Below, piece by piece: positions 32,988-41,107 of a DNA stretch of 55,972 nt. The translations under genes and the position numbers were made by a program. Below the pieces are notes generated by a model. That model worked only from the letters and a program-made list of their open reading frames with translations, was not told the DNA's origin and searched no databases. Origin of the DNA: Pauljensenia sp902373545 (GTDB lineage Bacteria; Actinomycetota; Actinomycetes; Actinomycetales; Actinomycetaceae); the NCBI RefSeq assembly GCF_041432775.1, contig NZ_JAPWAG010000016.1:1-55972 (forward strand). The letters run 5' to 3'. Position 1 is the first letter of the stretch; each line of letters starts with the position of its first letter.

Positions 32988-34607
32988 TCAGCCCAGGCGC
33001 TTGACCAGCGGGAACGGAATCGTCTCGCGGATGCCCTGGCCGGTCAGGACCATGAGCAGGCGGTCGATGCCCATGCCCATGCCGCCGCACGGCGGGAAGC
33101 CCTGTTCCATGGCAATGAGGAAGTCCTCGTCCATGACCATGGCCTCGGGGTCGCCGTTGGCGGCCGCGAGGGCCTGCGCCTCGAAGCGCTCGCGCTGGAC
33201 GACCGGGTCAGCCAGCTCGGAGTAGGCGGTGCCCGTCTCGAAGCCGCGCACGTACAGGTCCCACTTTTCGGTGAGGCCGGGGCGCGAGCGGTGGTAGCGG
33301 GTCAGCGGGGAGGTGTCCTCCGGGAAGTCGTAGACGAAGGTCGGCGCCCACAGCTTGGAGGCGACGAGCTCCTCGAAGATGTCTTCCACAATCTTGCCGG
33401 ACACGGCGTAGTCATCGACCTCCAGGCCGATGCGCTCCGCGTACTTGACGAGGGTCTCGCGCGGCGTCTCCACCGTGATCTCCTCGCCCAGGGCCTCGGA
33501 GGTGGAGCCGTACAGGTCGATGCGGTCCCACTGCCCCGACAGGTCGTACTCGGTGCCGTCGGCCAGGCGCACGATTTCCTCACCCTCGGACAGATCGAAG
33601 GCGTCGCGCGCGGCCTGCTGGATGAGGTCGCGGGTCAGGTCGGCCATGCCGTTGTAGTCCGAGTAGGCCTCGTAGGCCTCCAGGGACGTGAACTCGGGGC
33701 TGTGCGAGGAATCCATGCCCTCGTTGCGGAAGTTGCGGTTCATCTCGAAGACGCGATCCACGCCGCCGACGACCGCGCGCTTGAGGTAAATCTCCGTGGC
33801 GATACGCAGGTAGAGATCGGTATCGAGCGCGTTCATGTGCGTGATGAAGGGGCGGGCAGCCGCGCCGCCGTGAATCATCTGCAGCATCGGCGTCTCGAGC
33901 TCGATGTAGTCGCGGCGGAAGAAGTTCTCGCGGATCGAGCGGTTGACGGCCGCGCGGATGCGGACCATGTCGCGCGCGGCGGGGCGCGTAATGAGGTCGA
34001 GCTCGCGGCGGCGGATGCGCTGATCCTCGGACAGGGTGACCTCTTCGCCGTCCTCGGTGGTCCACGTCTTGGGGAGGGGGCGCAGCGCCTTGGAGGCGAT
34101 GGCCCACGACGCGTCGGGGGCGGGCAGGGCGCTCGAGGCGGCCTCGTAGGCGGCCTGAGCCTCGGGGGTGACCTCGGCGGGGGCCGCGAAGATCGAGAGC
34201 TCGCCGCGGCGCGAGGAGATCACGCGGCCGTGAACGAAGAGGTGGTCGCCCAGGTCGACGTCGTTCTTGTAGGCGGCCAGGGACTCAGCGCCGACGGAGG
34301 CGGCGGAGAGCATGACCTGGATCTTGTTGCCTTCGCCGTCCATGAGGGTCGCGAAGCACAGCTTGCCGCCGTTGCGCGCGAGAATGACGCGGCCAGCCAG
34401 GCCCACGTAGTCCGCGGTCTCTTCGCCGGCCTCAAGGTGGGCGTACTTCTCGCGCACCTTCTTAATGGTGGTCGTGATCGGCAGGAGTACGGGGTAGGCG
34501 GGGATGCCAGCCTCCATGAGGCGGGCACGCTTGGCCGCACGAACCTTGACCTGCTCGGGGGTGTCGTCGGCGGGGGCTTGCGTGGGGGTGGAAGAAGAAT
34601 CGGTCAT
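32988..34607 (-). CDS. lysS: Lysyl-tRNA synthetase, class II
   Basis: 539 residues. It charges tRNA-Lys. The OB-fold anticodon domain (about 60-180, with VGLAGRVILARNGGKL) leads to the class II catalytic core. That core has motif 2 (FEMNRNFRNEGMDSSHSPEF) and motif 3 (GMGMGIDRLLMVLTG). A short disordered Ser/Thr/Ala N-terminus precedes the OB fold. The ATG at 34607 has TACGAT 7 bases upstream and no Shine-Dalgarno sequence (leaderless). In related genomes panC-panD and lysS lie close together; here an AAA ATPase and repeats separate them. Confidence 0.95.
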   Translation of the reverse strand: MTDSSSTPTQAPADDTPEQVKVRAAKRARLMEAGIPAYPVLLPITTTIKKVREKYAHLEAGEETADYVGLAGRVILARNGGKLCFATLMDGEGNKIQVMLSAASVGAESLAAYKNDVDLGDHLFVHGRVISSRRGELSIFAAPAEVTPEAQAAYEAASSALPAPDASWAIASKALRPLPKTWTTEDGEEVTLSEDQRIRRRELDLITRPAARDMVRIRAAVNRSIRENFFRRDYIELETPMLQMIHGGAAARPFITHMNALDTDLYLRIATEIYLKRAVVGGVDRVFEMNRNFRNEGMDSSHSPEFTSLEAYEAYSDYNGMADLTRDLIQQAARDAFDLSEGEEIVRLADGTEYDLSGQWDRIDLYGSTSEALGEEITVETPRETLVKYAERIGLEVDDYAVSGKIVEDIFEELVASKLWAPTFVYDFPEDTSPLTRYHRSRPGLTEKWDLYVRGFETGTAYSELADPVVQRERFEAQALAAANGDPEAMVMDEDFLIAMEQGFPPCGGMGMGIDRLLMVLTGQGIRETIPFPLVKRLG

Positions 34608-34614
34608 GCGCCCT

Positions 34615-34620
34615 ATCGTA
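34615..34620 (-). promoter_or_regulatory. -10 element of leaderless lysS
   Basis: TACGAT, 7 bases, then ATG at 34607. Confidence 0.4.
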
Positions 34621-34726
34621 GCGGGTTATGAGGACGCGACGAGGCAGTGGCCCGGTTGGGCAGATCACGAAGTGTCCGGCCCGTTTCCTTCTCGCGCTGC
34701 CAGTGGGACTCCCCGACGTTCGTTCA

Positions 34727-35980
34727 TTAGGCGGTGAGAGCGGCCAGCGAGAACGTGGTAACCCCACCCCCGAGCGTCATCGTTGGACCATCAGCCGTCA
34801 CGACAGCAGCGAAGGAAGGCGCCCCCATGCGCTCATCGTCAACCACCTCAAGGAATCGCATCAGACTCTTGGCTCCAGCAGGTATCGCGGGCTGTCCGAG
34901 CTTTACCTCAATCACTCCCCATCGACCGTCAGGGAGCTCGACAACCACATCGACCTCGCGTCCCGCCTTATCTCGGTAGTGCATAACATGCCCCCCAAGC
35001 TCCTGCATGTAGGTGCGCAGGTGCTGGACAACCATCGATTCGAACCAGAGTCCCGCCGTGTTCAAGTCCGCGAGCAGCTGACGCGAGGATGCTCCCAAGG
35101 CCGCAGCAGCCAGCGCCGGATCAACAAAGTGAACCTTAGAGGCGGAGCGAATAGCAGTCTTCGAGCGTATCTGCGGAGACCACGCGTCTTGTTCCTCGAC
35201 AAGGAAGATACGTTCCAACGAACCGATGTACCCGCTCACGGTACGCGGCTGAATATCACCCACGCCTCGCATATCCGCCGCGATCGTTGTCAGCTTCAGC
35301 TCGGACGACAGGTTGCGCGCCAGCGAGCGCAGCAAGGCTGTCACTGTTCGCGGGTTACGGCGAGGTTCATCATCCAGGCGCGCAATGTCACTGACAGCAA
35401 CATCCTCAAGGTACGCGCGCAGATTACGCTGGGCGTCCTTCTCTACCACATCAAGGTCTGCGGGCCACCCTCCATGCACGAGGGCAGAGAGCATTGTGGG
35501 AACATCCATCGGCGAGGTGAGAGCAGGGGTGGGCAGATCACCGTTAAAGAGGCCCCCGAGCGAGACCGTTCCAACTCCTAGCCCACGCTCTTCGAGAGTC
35601 ATAGGGCGCATCCGCAGACGCACGAATCTGTGTGCACCGGAGTGTCGCATCGCATCTGGAGCGGGAACCGACGACCCGGTGAAGATGAACTGCCCCTTCA
35701 TGCCACGCCGATCAATCTCATGCCTGGCCGTATTCCACAGCTCGGGCGCCAGCTGCCACTCATCAACGAGGCGCGGCGTCTCGCCCTCGAGCAGCAAGCG
35801 CGGATCCACCTGGAGAGCAGCTGCAACACTAGGCGAACCATCATCGAGGATCACAACCGATGCGGCGTGGTGGCGCCCCGTCTGTGTCTTGCCGGACGCA
35901 CGGACACCATCGATCAGCACACCACCCGAGGCTCGCAATGCAGATTCGACGCTGCGATCAAGAATACGCGACCGGTACAT
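34727..35980 (-). CDS. AAA_14/DUF4143 ATPase
   Basis: 417 residues. The N-terminal ATPase domain has Walker A GVRASGKT (24-31), a Walker B-like LVDEWQ (about 71-76) and the sensor TGSSVP. A DUF4143 winged-helix region (about 190-300, with YIGSLERIFLVEEQDAW) and a C-terminal restriction-nuclease-like fold (VDVVVE...VIEVKLG) follow. The family is widespread, mobile and functionally undefined; proposed roles include toxin-like or DNA-directed ATPases. It lies between lysS and panD, genes usually near each other, so it looks inserted. Five 23-bp repeats precede it by 41 bases. GAGAGGG lies 4 bases before the ATG. Codon use is less G+C-biased than neighbours. Confidence 0.85.
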   Translation of the reverse strand: MYRSRILDRSVESALRASGGVLIDGVRASGKTQTGRHHAASVVILDDGSPSVAAALQVDPRLLLEGETPRLVDEWQLAPELWNTARHEIDRRGMKGQFIFTGSSVPAPDAMRHSGAHRFVRLRMRPMTLEERGLGVGTVSLGGLFNGDLPTPALTSPMDVPTMLSALVHGGWPADLDVVEKDAQRNLRAYLEDVAVSDIARLDDEPRRNPRTVTALLRSLARNLSSELKLTTIAADMRGVGDIQPRTVSGYIGSLERIFLVEEQDAWSPQIRSKTAIRSASKVHFVDPALAAAALGASSRQLLADLNTAGLWFESMVVQHLRTYMQELGGHVMHYRDKAGREVDVVVELPDGRWGVIEVKLGQPAIPAGAKSLMRFLEVVDDERMGAPSFAAVVTADGPTMTLGGGVTTFSLAALTA

Positions 35981-36021
35981 TTTCCCTCTCTTTCAAGGAA
36001 AAAGTAGCATATAAAGCTGTT

Positions 36022-36130
36022 GTAGCGCATGTTTTGGCCATATTTCATCGCATGTTTTGGACGAACATTAGCGCATGTTTTGGCTGCATTGTAGCGCGCG
36101 TTTCGGACGTAAAGGTACGCATGTTGCACC
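36022..36130. repeat. Five direct repeats with exact 23-bp period
   Basis: The core GCATG (once GCGCG) begins at 36027, 36050, 36073, 36096 and 36119, always 23 bases apart. Units 1-3 share TAGCGCATGTTTTGG or close variants. Unit 4 has GTAGCGCGCGTTTCGG and unit 5 ends TACGCATGTTGCACC. The array is A+T-richer than its surroundings and lies 41-150 bases before the AAA ATPase start, so it is an iteron-like operator array or binding site. Confidence 0.75.
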
Positions 36131-36408
36131 TACCTCGGCTCCGGCGTCACCTCTTCACGGCAGCTGGGCCCCACTGGTGGCAGTGGTAACCCCTCTCTGC
36201 GCAGCTGGGCCCTATAGGTGGAGCATGGGCGACCCCGCCCACACTGCCACCTATCGGGTTAACGTGCGCATGAAGGGGCCCAGGCACCCACCTATCAGGC
36301 GTTCCCGCCTATCGGGTTGCCGCGCTCTCATGAGCGCGACTCACGGCGTCGCGGGTCCCCACGATCCGTACTGCATCGACATTCAGGAGCAGAAAGCGCC
36401 CCAGATAC
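36131..36408. other. Gene-free tract with copies of the 41-bp repeat family
   Basis: With the 23-bp array, the gene-free stretch runs from 35981 to 36460. This part has units starting CAGCTGGGCC at 36161 and 36202 (period 41), a palindrome at 36198-36271, and degenerate fragments (CACCTATCAGG.., GCCTATCGGG..) to 36320. I see no gene in it. Confidence 0.55.
36198..36271. repeat. Palindrome related to 6370-6444
   Basis: The left arm TGCGCAGCTGGGCCCTATAG, continued by GTGGAGCATGGGC, is identical to the first copy. The right arm GCCACCTATCGGGTTAACGT keeps the CGGGTTAACGTGCGCAT end but the inner arm has drifted (GCCCACACTGCC). Confidence 0.65.
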
Positions 36409-36442
36409 GCGAAGCACCCACTGTCACCAGTGGGCGCTTCGC
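36409..36442 (-). terminator. Hairpin terminator of panD
   Basis: GCGAAGCACCCACTG pairs with CAGTGGGCGCTTCGC with one mismatch, 19 bases after the panD stop. No strong U-run. Confidence 0.6.
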
Positions 36443-36460
36443 CGTGCTGTCACGCGTTGG

Positions 36461-36895
36461 TTAGACACCGGAGCTCTTCAGGCCCAGCTCGCGGGCGCGC
36501 GGACTGTCCTCGGGGACGGTGCCCGCGTGATCGCCGGCGCAGACGATCCGGTTGGCCTCGTCGACGAAGACGACGGCGGGCGTGACCTGGCGCACGAGGG
36601 ATTCGGGCACCTGGGCGTAGGCCATGATAATGACGAGGTCACCGACACTCACCTTGTGGGCGGCCGCGCCGTTGAGCTGGATCGTGCCGCTGCCTCGCTC
36701 GCCCGCGATCGTGTAGGTCGAGAGTCGCTCGCCGTTGTTGACGTCGACGATGTCGACCTTCTGCCCGGGCACGATGTTCGCGGCGTCCAGCAGGTCCTCG
36801 TCCACGGTGATCGAGCCGACGTAGTGCAGGTCGGCGCCGGTGACGACGGCTCGATGGATCTTACCGATCGCCATCTCGCGGGTCATTTCCATCAT
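36461..36895 (-). CDS. panD: Aspartate 1-decarboxylase proenzyme
   Basis: 144 residues. It makes beta-alanine from aspartate for pantothenate. The self-cleavage site is present in LHYVGSITVD: Gly-Ser, where the Ser becomes the pyruvoyl cofactor. The catalytic Lys (KIHRAVV) near the N-terminus and VINNGERL-like VDVNNGERLSTY and GAAAHKVSVGDLVIIMAY are standard. The ATG at 36895 overlaps the panC stop by 4 bases (ATGA), so translation is coupled; other in-frame ATGs at 36892 and 36886 are alternatives. A Ser/Gly-ended tail of about 15 residues extends past the usual core. Confidence 0.93.
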   Translation of the reverse strand: MMEMTREMAIGKIHRAVVTGADLHYVGSITVDEDLLDAANIVPGQKVDIVDVNNGERLSTYTIAGERGSGTIQLNGAAAHKVSVGDLVIIMAYAQVPESLVRQVTPAVVFVDEANRIVCAGDHAGTVPEDSPRARELGLKSSGV

Positions 36896-37845
36896 GCGAG
36901 GTCTCCCGCGCGCTCAGCAAGGCGAGCGTCAGGACCGGAGGCGTCGCGCAGCGGCACCTCCATGTTGTCGATGAGGCGCGTCGTGCCCACCTTGGCGGCG
37001 ATGAGGATGCGTCCCTCGCGCGAGCCGTCGGACAGGATCGTGGGCGCGGCCGCGCCTTCTCCGACGGGCACGGACTCGGTGCCGGCCAGGATCTCGAAGG
37101 TGCCCGCGTCCACGAGCGCGATGTAGTCCAGGTCGATGCCGCCCTCGGCGTCAATCACCGAGCGGCACTGCGCCACGATGTCCGCGGGAGCGGCCCCGGC
37201 CTCGGCGGCCTCGGCGCCGCGACGAAGCGCGCGCGAGAGGGCACGGGCGCGGATGCGCTCGTCGTCGCTCAGGTACTGGTTGCGGCTGGACAGCGCGACC
37301 CCGTCTTCCGCGCGCACAATCGGCACAGGGTGGACGCGCACGGGGACGTCCAGCTGGGTGAAGACGGTGCGCAGGACGGCCAGCTGCTGGGCGTCCTTCT
37401 GTCCGTACAGGGCCACGTCGGGGCGCACGAGGTTGACGACCTTGGTGCACACGAGTGCGACGCCCGCGAAGTGCGTGGGGCGCGTCTTGCCCTCGAGAAC
37501 GCGCGCGATGGGGCCCGGGTCGATGGTCACGGTCGCGGGCGCGGGGTACACGTCCTGGGGCGCGGGCGCCCACACGAGGTCCGCCCCCACCGTCTCGAGC
37601 GCGTCCATGTCCGCGTCCAGGGTGCGCGGGTAGGCATCGAAGTCCTCGCCGGGCGCGAACTGCGTCGGGTTGACGAAGATCGTGACGATCACGTGATCGG
37701 CCAGTTCGCGGGCTTCGCGCACGAGCTGCAGGTGCCCGTTGTGCAGGGCGCCCATGGTCATGACGAGGGCCTTCGTGCCAGGCAGACGCGTCAGGGCGTC
37801 GGCCAACTCTGCGCGCGTGTGGGTGAGGATGGGACGATGGGTCAT
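36892..37845 (-). CDS. panC: Pantoate--beta-alanine ligase
   Basis: 317 residues. It joins pantoate and beta-alanine with ATP in pantothenate synthesis. The nucleotidyl-transferase HIGH motif is in TMGALHNGHLQL, FVNPTQFAPGEDFDAYPR lines the pantoate site, GQKDAQQLAV follows, and the KMSKS-like loop reads VALSSRNQYL. The ATG at 37845 has AAGAAT exactly 6 bases upstream and no Shine-Dalgarno sequence, so it is probably leaderless. Coupled to panD by an ATGA overlap. Its product joins PanD's beta-alanine, so the pair is one pathway unit. Confidence 0.95.
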   Translation of the reverse strand: MTHRPILTHTRAELADALTRLPGTKALVMTMGALHNGHLQLVREARELADHVIVTIFVNPTQFAPGEDFDAYPRTLDADMDALETVGADLVWAPAPQDVYPAPATVTIDPGPIARVLEGKTRPTHFAGVALVCTKVVNLVRPDVALYGQKDAQQLAVLRTVFTQLDVPVRVHPVPIVRAEDGVALSSRNQYLSDDERIRARALSRALRRGAEAAEAGAAPADIVAQCRSVIDAEGGIDLDYIALVDAGTFEILAGTESVPVGEGAAAPTILSDGSREGRILIAAKVGTTRLIDNMEVPLRDASGPDARLAERAGDLA

Positions 37846-37851
37846 GTTTCT

Positions 37852-37857
37852 ATTCTT
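37852..37857 (-). promoter_or_regulatory. -10 element of leaderless panC
   Basis: AAGAAT, 6 bases (AGAAAC), then ATG. TGCAAGAAT is shared with the gene at 40960. Confidence 0.45.
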
Positions 37858-37978
37858 GCAAATCGTGACCCTTCGGCGCGAAATAGAGTCGCTATCCTCA
37901 CGCCCGCGTTATGGACGAGGCCTGGGCGCAGTCGCGCTGTGTCGCGCAGGAAGGGCTGGGTCAGGATGCCCGGCACGT

Positions 37979-38866
37979 TCAGGCGCCGGGGTCGAGGAGG
38001 GCGGCTTCGACGGCGGTCGCGGCGCGTTCGTCGAGGAGGCGAGCCTCGCGCAGCAGCCGGGTCAGGGCCCGAGTCATGTCGGCGTAGGTGTCGCGCTCTC
38101 CCGCGAGCGCGTCGCGGGCACTCAGGCAGCGGGCGTGCGCGGCGATTGTTCCGGCGTCGCCTCGGGCGGCGGGTCCGGAAATGCCGGCGGTTCCTTCGGT
38201 GAGGGCCCGGTCGAGGGCGGCCTCCAGGAGGGGGCGGGCGTACAGGGCGGGGTCGGAGATGCCCGCTTCGGTCAGGATCCGCATGGTCTGCACGGTGATT
38301 CCGGCGATGAAGTTGGCGCCGTGGGCCAGGCCCGCATGGTAGAGGGCACGGTCCTCCTCGGCGACGACGACGGGCTCGCCGCCCATTTCGACGACGAGGG
38401 CCTGCGCGATCGGCAGGAAGGGGGCGGCTGCCGTGACCGCGAAGGGCGTGCCGACTAGGCGCGCGACGTCCACGCTGGTGCCTGTGAAGGTCATGGCCGG
38501 GTGGATGGCCAGGGGAATTGCCCCGGCGCCCGCGGCCGCGCTGAGCAGGCCGACGCCCGAGGCCCCCGACAGGTGGATGACGATGTGGCCACTCTGCCAG
38601 GCGCCGAGGTCGGCCAGCCCGGAGGCGAGAGGGCCGATCTGGTCGTCGGGGACAGCCAGGATAACGACCTCGGAGCGTCGGACCACCTCCTCTGGGGAAG
38701 CGAGGGGCACCCCGGGCAGCATCGCGTCGGACCGCTCGCGCGAGGCGTCCGAGGAGGCGCAGACGGCGACAATCTGATGTCCGACGGCGCGCAGGGCTGA
38801 GCCGATGACGGGGCCGACGTGGCCCATGCCGATGATGCCGATGCCGAGGCGTCCGGGGGTATTCAT
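37979..38866 (-). CDS. Rossmann-fold DUF2520 dehydrogenase-like protein
   Basis: 295 residues. An N-terminal NAD(P)-binding fold has GIIGMGHVGPVIG (GxGxxG, about 9-21). The LAVPDDQIGPLA strand and HLSGASG form the cofactor pocket, and the C-terminal DUF2520 helical domain (about 155-290) contains HPAMTFTGTSVDVARL. The family resembles ketopantoate or F420-dependent dehydrogenases and usually sits directly upstream of panC in actinobacteria. A role as a ketopantoate-reductase-like enzyme in pantothenate synthesis is therefore plausible but unproven. The ATG at 38866 has GACAAT 6 bases upstream (leaderless). Confidence 0.82.
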   Translation of the reverse strand: MNTPGRLGIGIIGMGHVGPVIGSALRAVGHQIVAVCASSDASRERSDAMLPGVPLASPEEVVRRSEVVILAVPDDQIGPLASGLADLGAWQSGHIVIHLSGASGVGLLSAAAGAGAIPLAIHPAMTFTGTSVDVARLVGTPFAVTAAAPFLPIAQALVVEMGGEPVVVAEEDRALYHAGLAHGANFIAGITVQTMRILTEAGISDPALYARPLLEAALDRALTEGTAGISGPAARGDAGTIAAHARCLSARDALAGERDTYADMTRALTRLLREARLLDERAATAVEAALLDPGA

Positions 38867-38891
38867 GGTGTCATTGTCGCCGATCCGCGCC

Positions 38892-40463
38892 TCACTCGCC
38901 GCTCGCCGTCGGCCGAGAGGTCGCCTCGACAATCTCGGTGACGCGCGAGAGCCATCGCTCGGGGGCCTCGGCCTCGCGCCGAATCTTCGAACCCTCGGAC
39001 AGTTGCGTGCACAGGCGCAGTGAGCGGCCATCCCCGACATGCTCGGCCGTGGAGGCGACCCTGCCGGGCACCAGCTCGGCGCGCACGGTGGCGACGCGGC
39101 GCCAGCGCTGGATGGGGCCCTGGTGCAGCGACACGGACTGGATGTGCGTGAGCGGGATGATCGAGAATCGCAGGTTGAAAAAACCGTCGCGAATCGCGAA
39201 CACAGCGTCGGTCACGCTGAAGGCTCGGCGGCTGTAGACGATGGGGTCCAGGATGCGCGCGCTGGGCGGAATCGGGGTCATCCAGCGGTCCTCGCGCGTG
39301 CCCGCACGCAGCGACGTCAGGAAGCCGTCGGGATCGTCAACCCCCAGGTCTGGAATCGCGATCGCGATGGCGCGCAGGAGATCGGCGCGGTTACCAACGG
39401 GCAAAAGCACGTCGGAGGCAACGTCCACTTGCATGCGATCCTTGTTGTTCGACTCATCGTTGGTCGTCTTGGCGTTGCCCGCCTGCGTGATCTCGACGCG
39501 ATACCAGCCGAAGATGCGCCAGATAAGAGGCTGGGTGACCTCCAGTGCATGGATGCGCCCCGGAGGGATCGTCACGTGACGGCGAGCCGTCAGGCCTCGC
39601 TTGATATGCACGCCGTCGGCCGCGATCGAGGCCGTGAAGCCGAACTCACGGTCGAAGCGCGCCCACACGCTACACAGGAGACTGAAGGCGCCAACGAGGA
39701 TACCCACGAAGCTCATGACCGACTTGACGCCGACGTAACCCACCAGGAACCCGTTGAGGAACAGCAGGAAGACACCAGAGATAAGCGCCACCGCGTTGTT
39801 GAAGGTCGCCAGCATGGAGGCCAGCAGCTTGACGAACCCGACCTTGAACACGCGACGCTCGGGGGCTTCCAACGGCGAGGCACCGCTTCGGCGGCCCACG
39901 GTCGAAGCCACGGCATCGGCAGAAGGATCCACGACCTCGTCAATCGCGCCCGAGGCCAGGGCGAGCAGGAGGGCACGCAGCTCCTCCAGGCGGCGGGCAC
40001 GCAGCAGGCCCAACTTGATGCTCGAATCCGCCCCGCCCGCGACCTCAATATCGAGAAATCCGAGGCCGACGATGCGGCCCAGCAGCGAATACGACACGTT
40101 GACGGCCTGGATGCGCGACAGCCGCGCGTGACGCTGCGCGCGACCGAGGATGCCGCAGCGATACCACACGGCCGTGGAAGTCACCGCGTAGCGCGTCGTC
40201 TTCCACGACAAGTACCAATACAGGCACGACACAGCAGCGACGATCGCGGCAATCGCCGCGATGCCCAGAAAAATAGCGCCAACATTGAACTCCGAGGCCA
40301 CCTCGTCGCCCGACATCCAGGAGACGATCGCCGAGGCGTTGGCCACGGTCGCCACCCCCACGGCACTGACGACCGTGCCCACCACGCGCCGCGCATAGGT
40401 CAGCGGATGAAGATGGTGCCAATCCTCGGGGGCAATCCCGTGCGCGGACAGGTCCTTGCTCAT
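38892..40463 (-). CDS. Bacterial PH-domain membrane protein (YdbT-like)
   Basis: 523 residues with repeated bPH_2 domains, each introduced by a membrane hairpin; hydrophobic pairs lie near residues 30-75 and 220-265. Typical domain endings are RLSRIQAVNVSYSLLGRIVGL, IPPGRIHALEVTQPLIWRIFG and PLTHIQSVSLHQGPIQRWRRV, that is, three PH repeats. YdbT-type proteins of this kind form a membrane complex with YdbS partners; a role in envelope stress or antibiotic tolerance has been suggested in other bacteria. The ATG overlaps the YdbS-like stop (ATGA), so the two are translated together. Confidence 0.82.
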   Translation of the reverse strand: MSKDLSAHGIAPEDWHHLHPLTYARRVVGTVVSAVGVATVANASAIVSWMSGDEVASEFNVGAIFLGIAAIAAIVAAVSCLYWYLSWKTTRYAVTSTAVWYRCGILGRAQRHARLSRIQAVNVSYSLLGRIVGLGFLDIEVAGGADSSIKLGLLRARRLEELRALLLALASGAIDEVVDPSADAVASTVGRRSGASPLEAPERRVFKVGFVKLLASMLATFNNAVALISGVFLLFLNGFLVGYVGVKSVMSFVGILVGAFSLLCSVWARFDREFGFTASIAADGVHIKRGLTARRHVTIPPGRIHALEVTQPLIWRIFGWYRVEITQAGNAKTTNDESNNKDRMQVDVASDVLLPVGNRADLLRAIAIAIPDLGVDDPDGFLTSLRAGTREDRWMTPIPPSARILDPIVYSRRAFSVTDAVFAIRDGFFNLRFSIIPLTHIQSVSLHQGPIQRWRRVATVRAELVPGRVASTAEHVGDGRSLRLCTQLSEGSKIRREAEAPERWLSRVTEIVEATSRPTASGE

Positions 40464-40960
40464 AGGCCCATCAGCTCCGCCGAACCACGCTGGGCCAGCA
40501 CGTCACGCAGACGGGCCGCCTCGGCGACCGGCACGCCCTCAAGCTTCGCGTCGGTGTGCGCGCTCGCGGTCGAAAGCTTGATGGTCGCGATGCCCATGAA
40601 GCGCAGCACGGGCCCCTGGTAGATGTCGACATACTGGATACGGCCGTAGGGAACCATCGTCAGCCTGCGGAAGATGATGCCTCGGCGGATCACGAAATCA
40701 GTGTCGGCCAGGGCGTAGCGCAGGGCGCGCACCTGGGCGAGAACCAGCAACAGGCGCAACAGGGCGATGAACGCTGGGATGAGCATGAGCCACCACAGCG
40801 CGTTGATATCGACGATGAGGACGAGCACTGAAATCGCACCGCACAGGGCGCCGCACAGGGCAAACGTGTTGCCGAGGCGCAAGGCCGCGAGCTTGGTGGA
40901 GACATGCTGAAATTCGACACCCTCGGGGGAGAGGATGTCCACTTTGCTTCGAGATGACAT
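40460..40960 (-). CDS. Bacterial PH-domain membrane protein (YdbS-like)
   Basis: 166 residues. Two hydrophobic segments (about 30-75) are followed by one bPH_2 domain (about 80-160) with the standard ADTDFVIRRGIIFRRLTMVPYGRIQYVDIYQG reading: FRRLTMVPYGRIQYVD is the diagnostic block. It pairs with the overlapping three-PH protein. The ATG at 40960 has AAGAAT 6 bases upstream and no Shine-Dalgarno sequence (leaderless). Confidence 0.83.
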   Translation of the reverse strand: MSSRSKVDILSPEGVEFQHVSTKLAALRLGNTFALCGALCGAISVLVLIVDINALWWLMLIPAFIALLRLLLVLAQVRALRYALADTDFVIRRGIIFRRLTMVPYGRIQYVDIYQGPVLRFMGIATIKLSTASAHTDAKLEGVPVAEAARLRDVLAQRGSAELMGL

Positions 40961-40966
40961 GCTTCA

Positions 40967-40972
40967 ATTCTT
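40967..40972 (-). promoter_or_regulatory. -10 element of leaderless PH-domain operon
   Basis: AAGAAT, 6 bases (TGAAGC), then ATG at 40960. TGCAAGAAT as before panC. Confidence 0.45.
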
Positions 40973-41095
40973 GCATAACCTATCCGCGCTTTTTCTTGTT
41001 GGCAGGAATGAGCCTCCGCCAAGCCTGTGACCAAGCAAACGCCCAACCTCCCACCATTCACACCCAACTATCAGGAAACACCCAGGCTCATCCGG

Positions 41096-41101
41096 GACAC
41101 T
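41096..41101 (+). promoter_or_regulatory. -10 element of leaderless response-regulator gene
   Basis: GACACT, 6 bases (ACAACC), then ATG at 41108. It favours this start over a GTG at 41027. Confidence 0.4.
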
Positions 41102-41107
41102 ACAACC

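Noticed and set aside
36022..36130. CRISPR array
   Set aside because: The period is 23 bp in total, without separate unique spacers of 30 bp or so, and no cas gene is near. The units look like direct operator or iteron repeats.
37979..38866. Annotation as ketopantoate reductase PanE
   Set aside because: The Rossmann motif and gene context are suggestive, but the C-terminal domain is DUF2520, not the PanE helical domain, so only a dehydrogenase-like call is supported.
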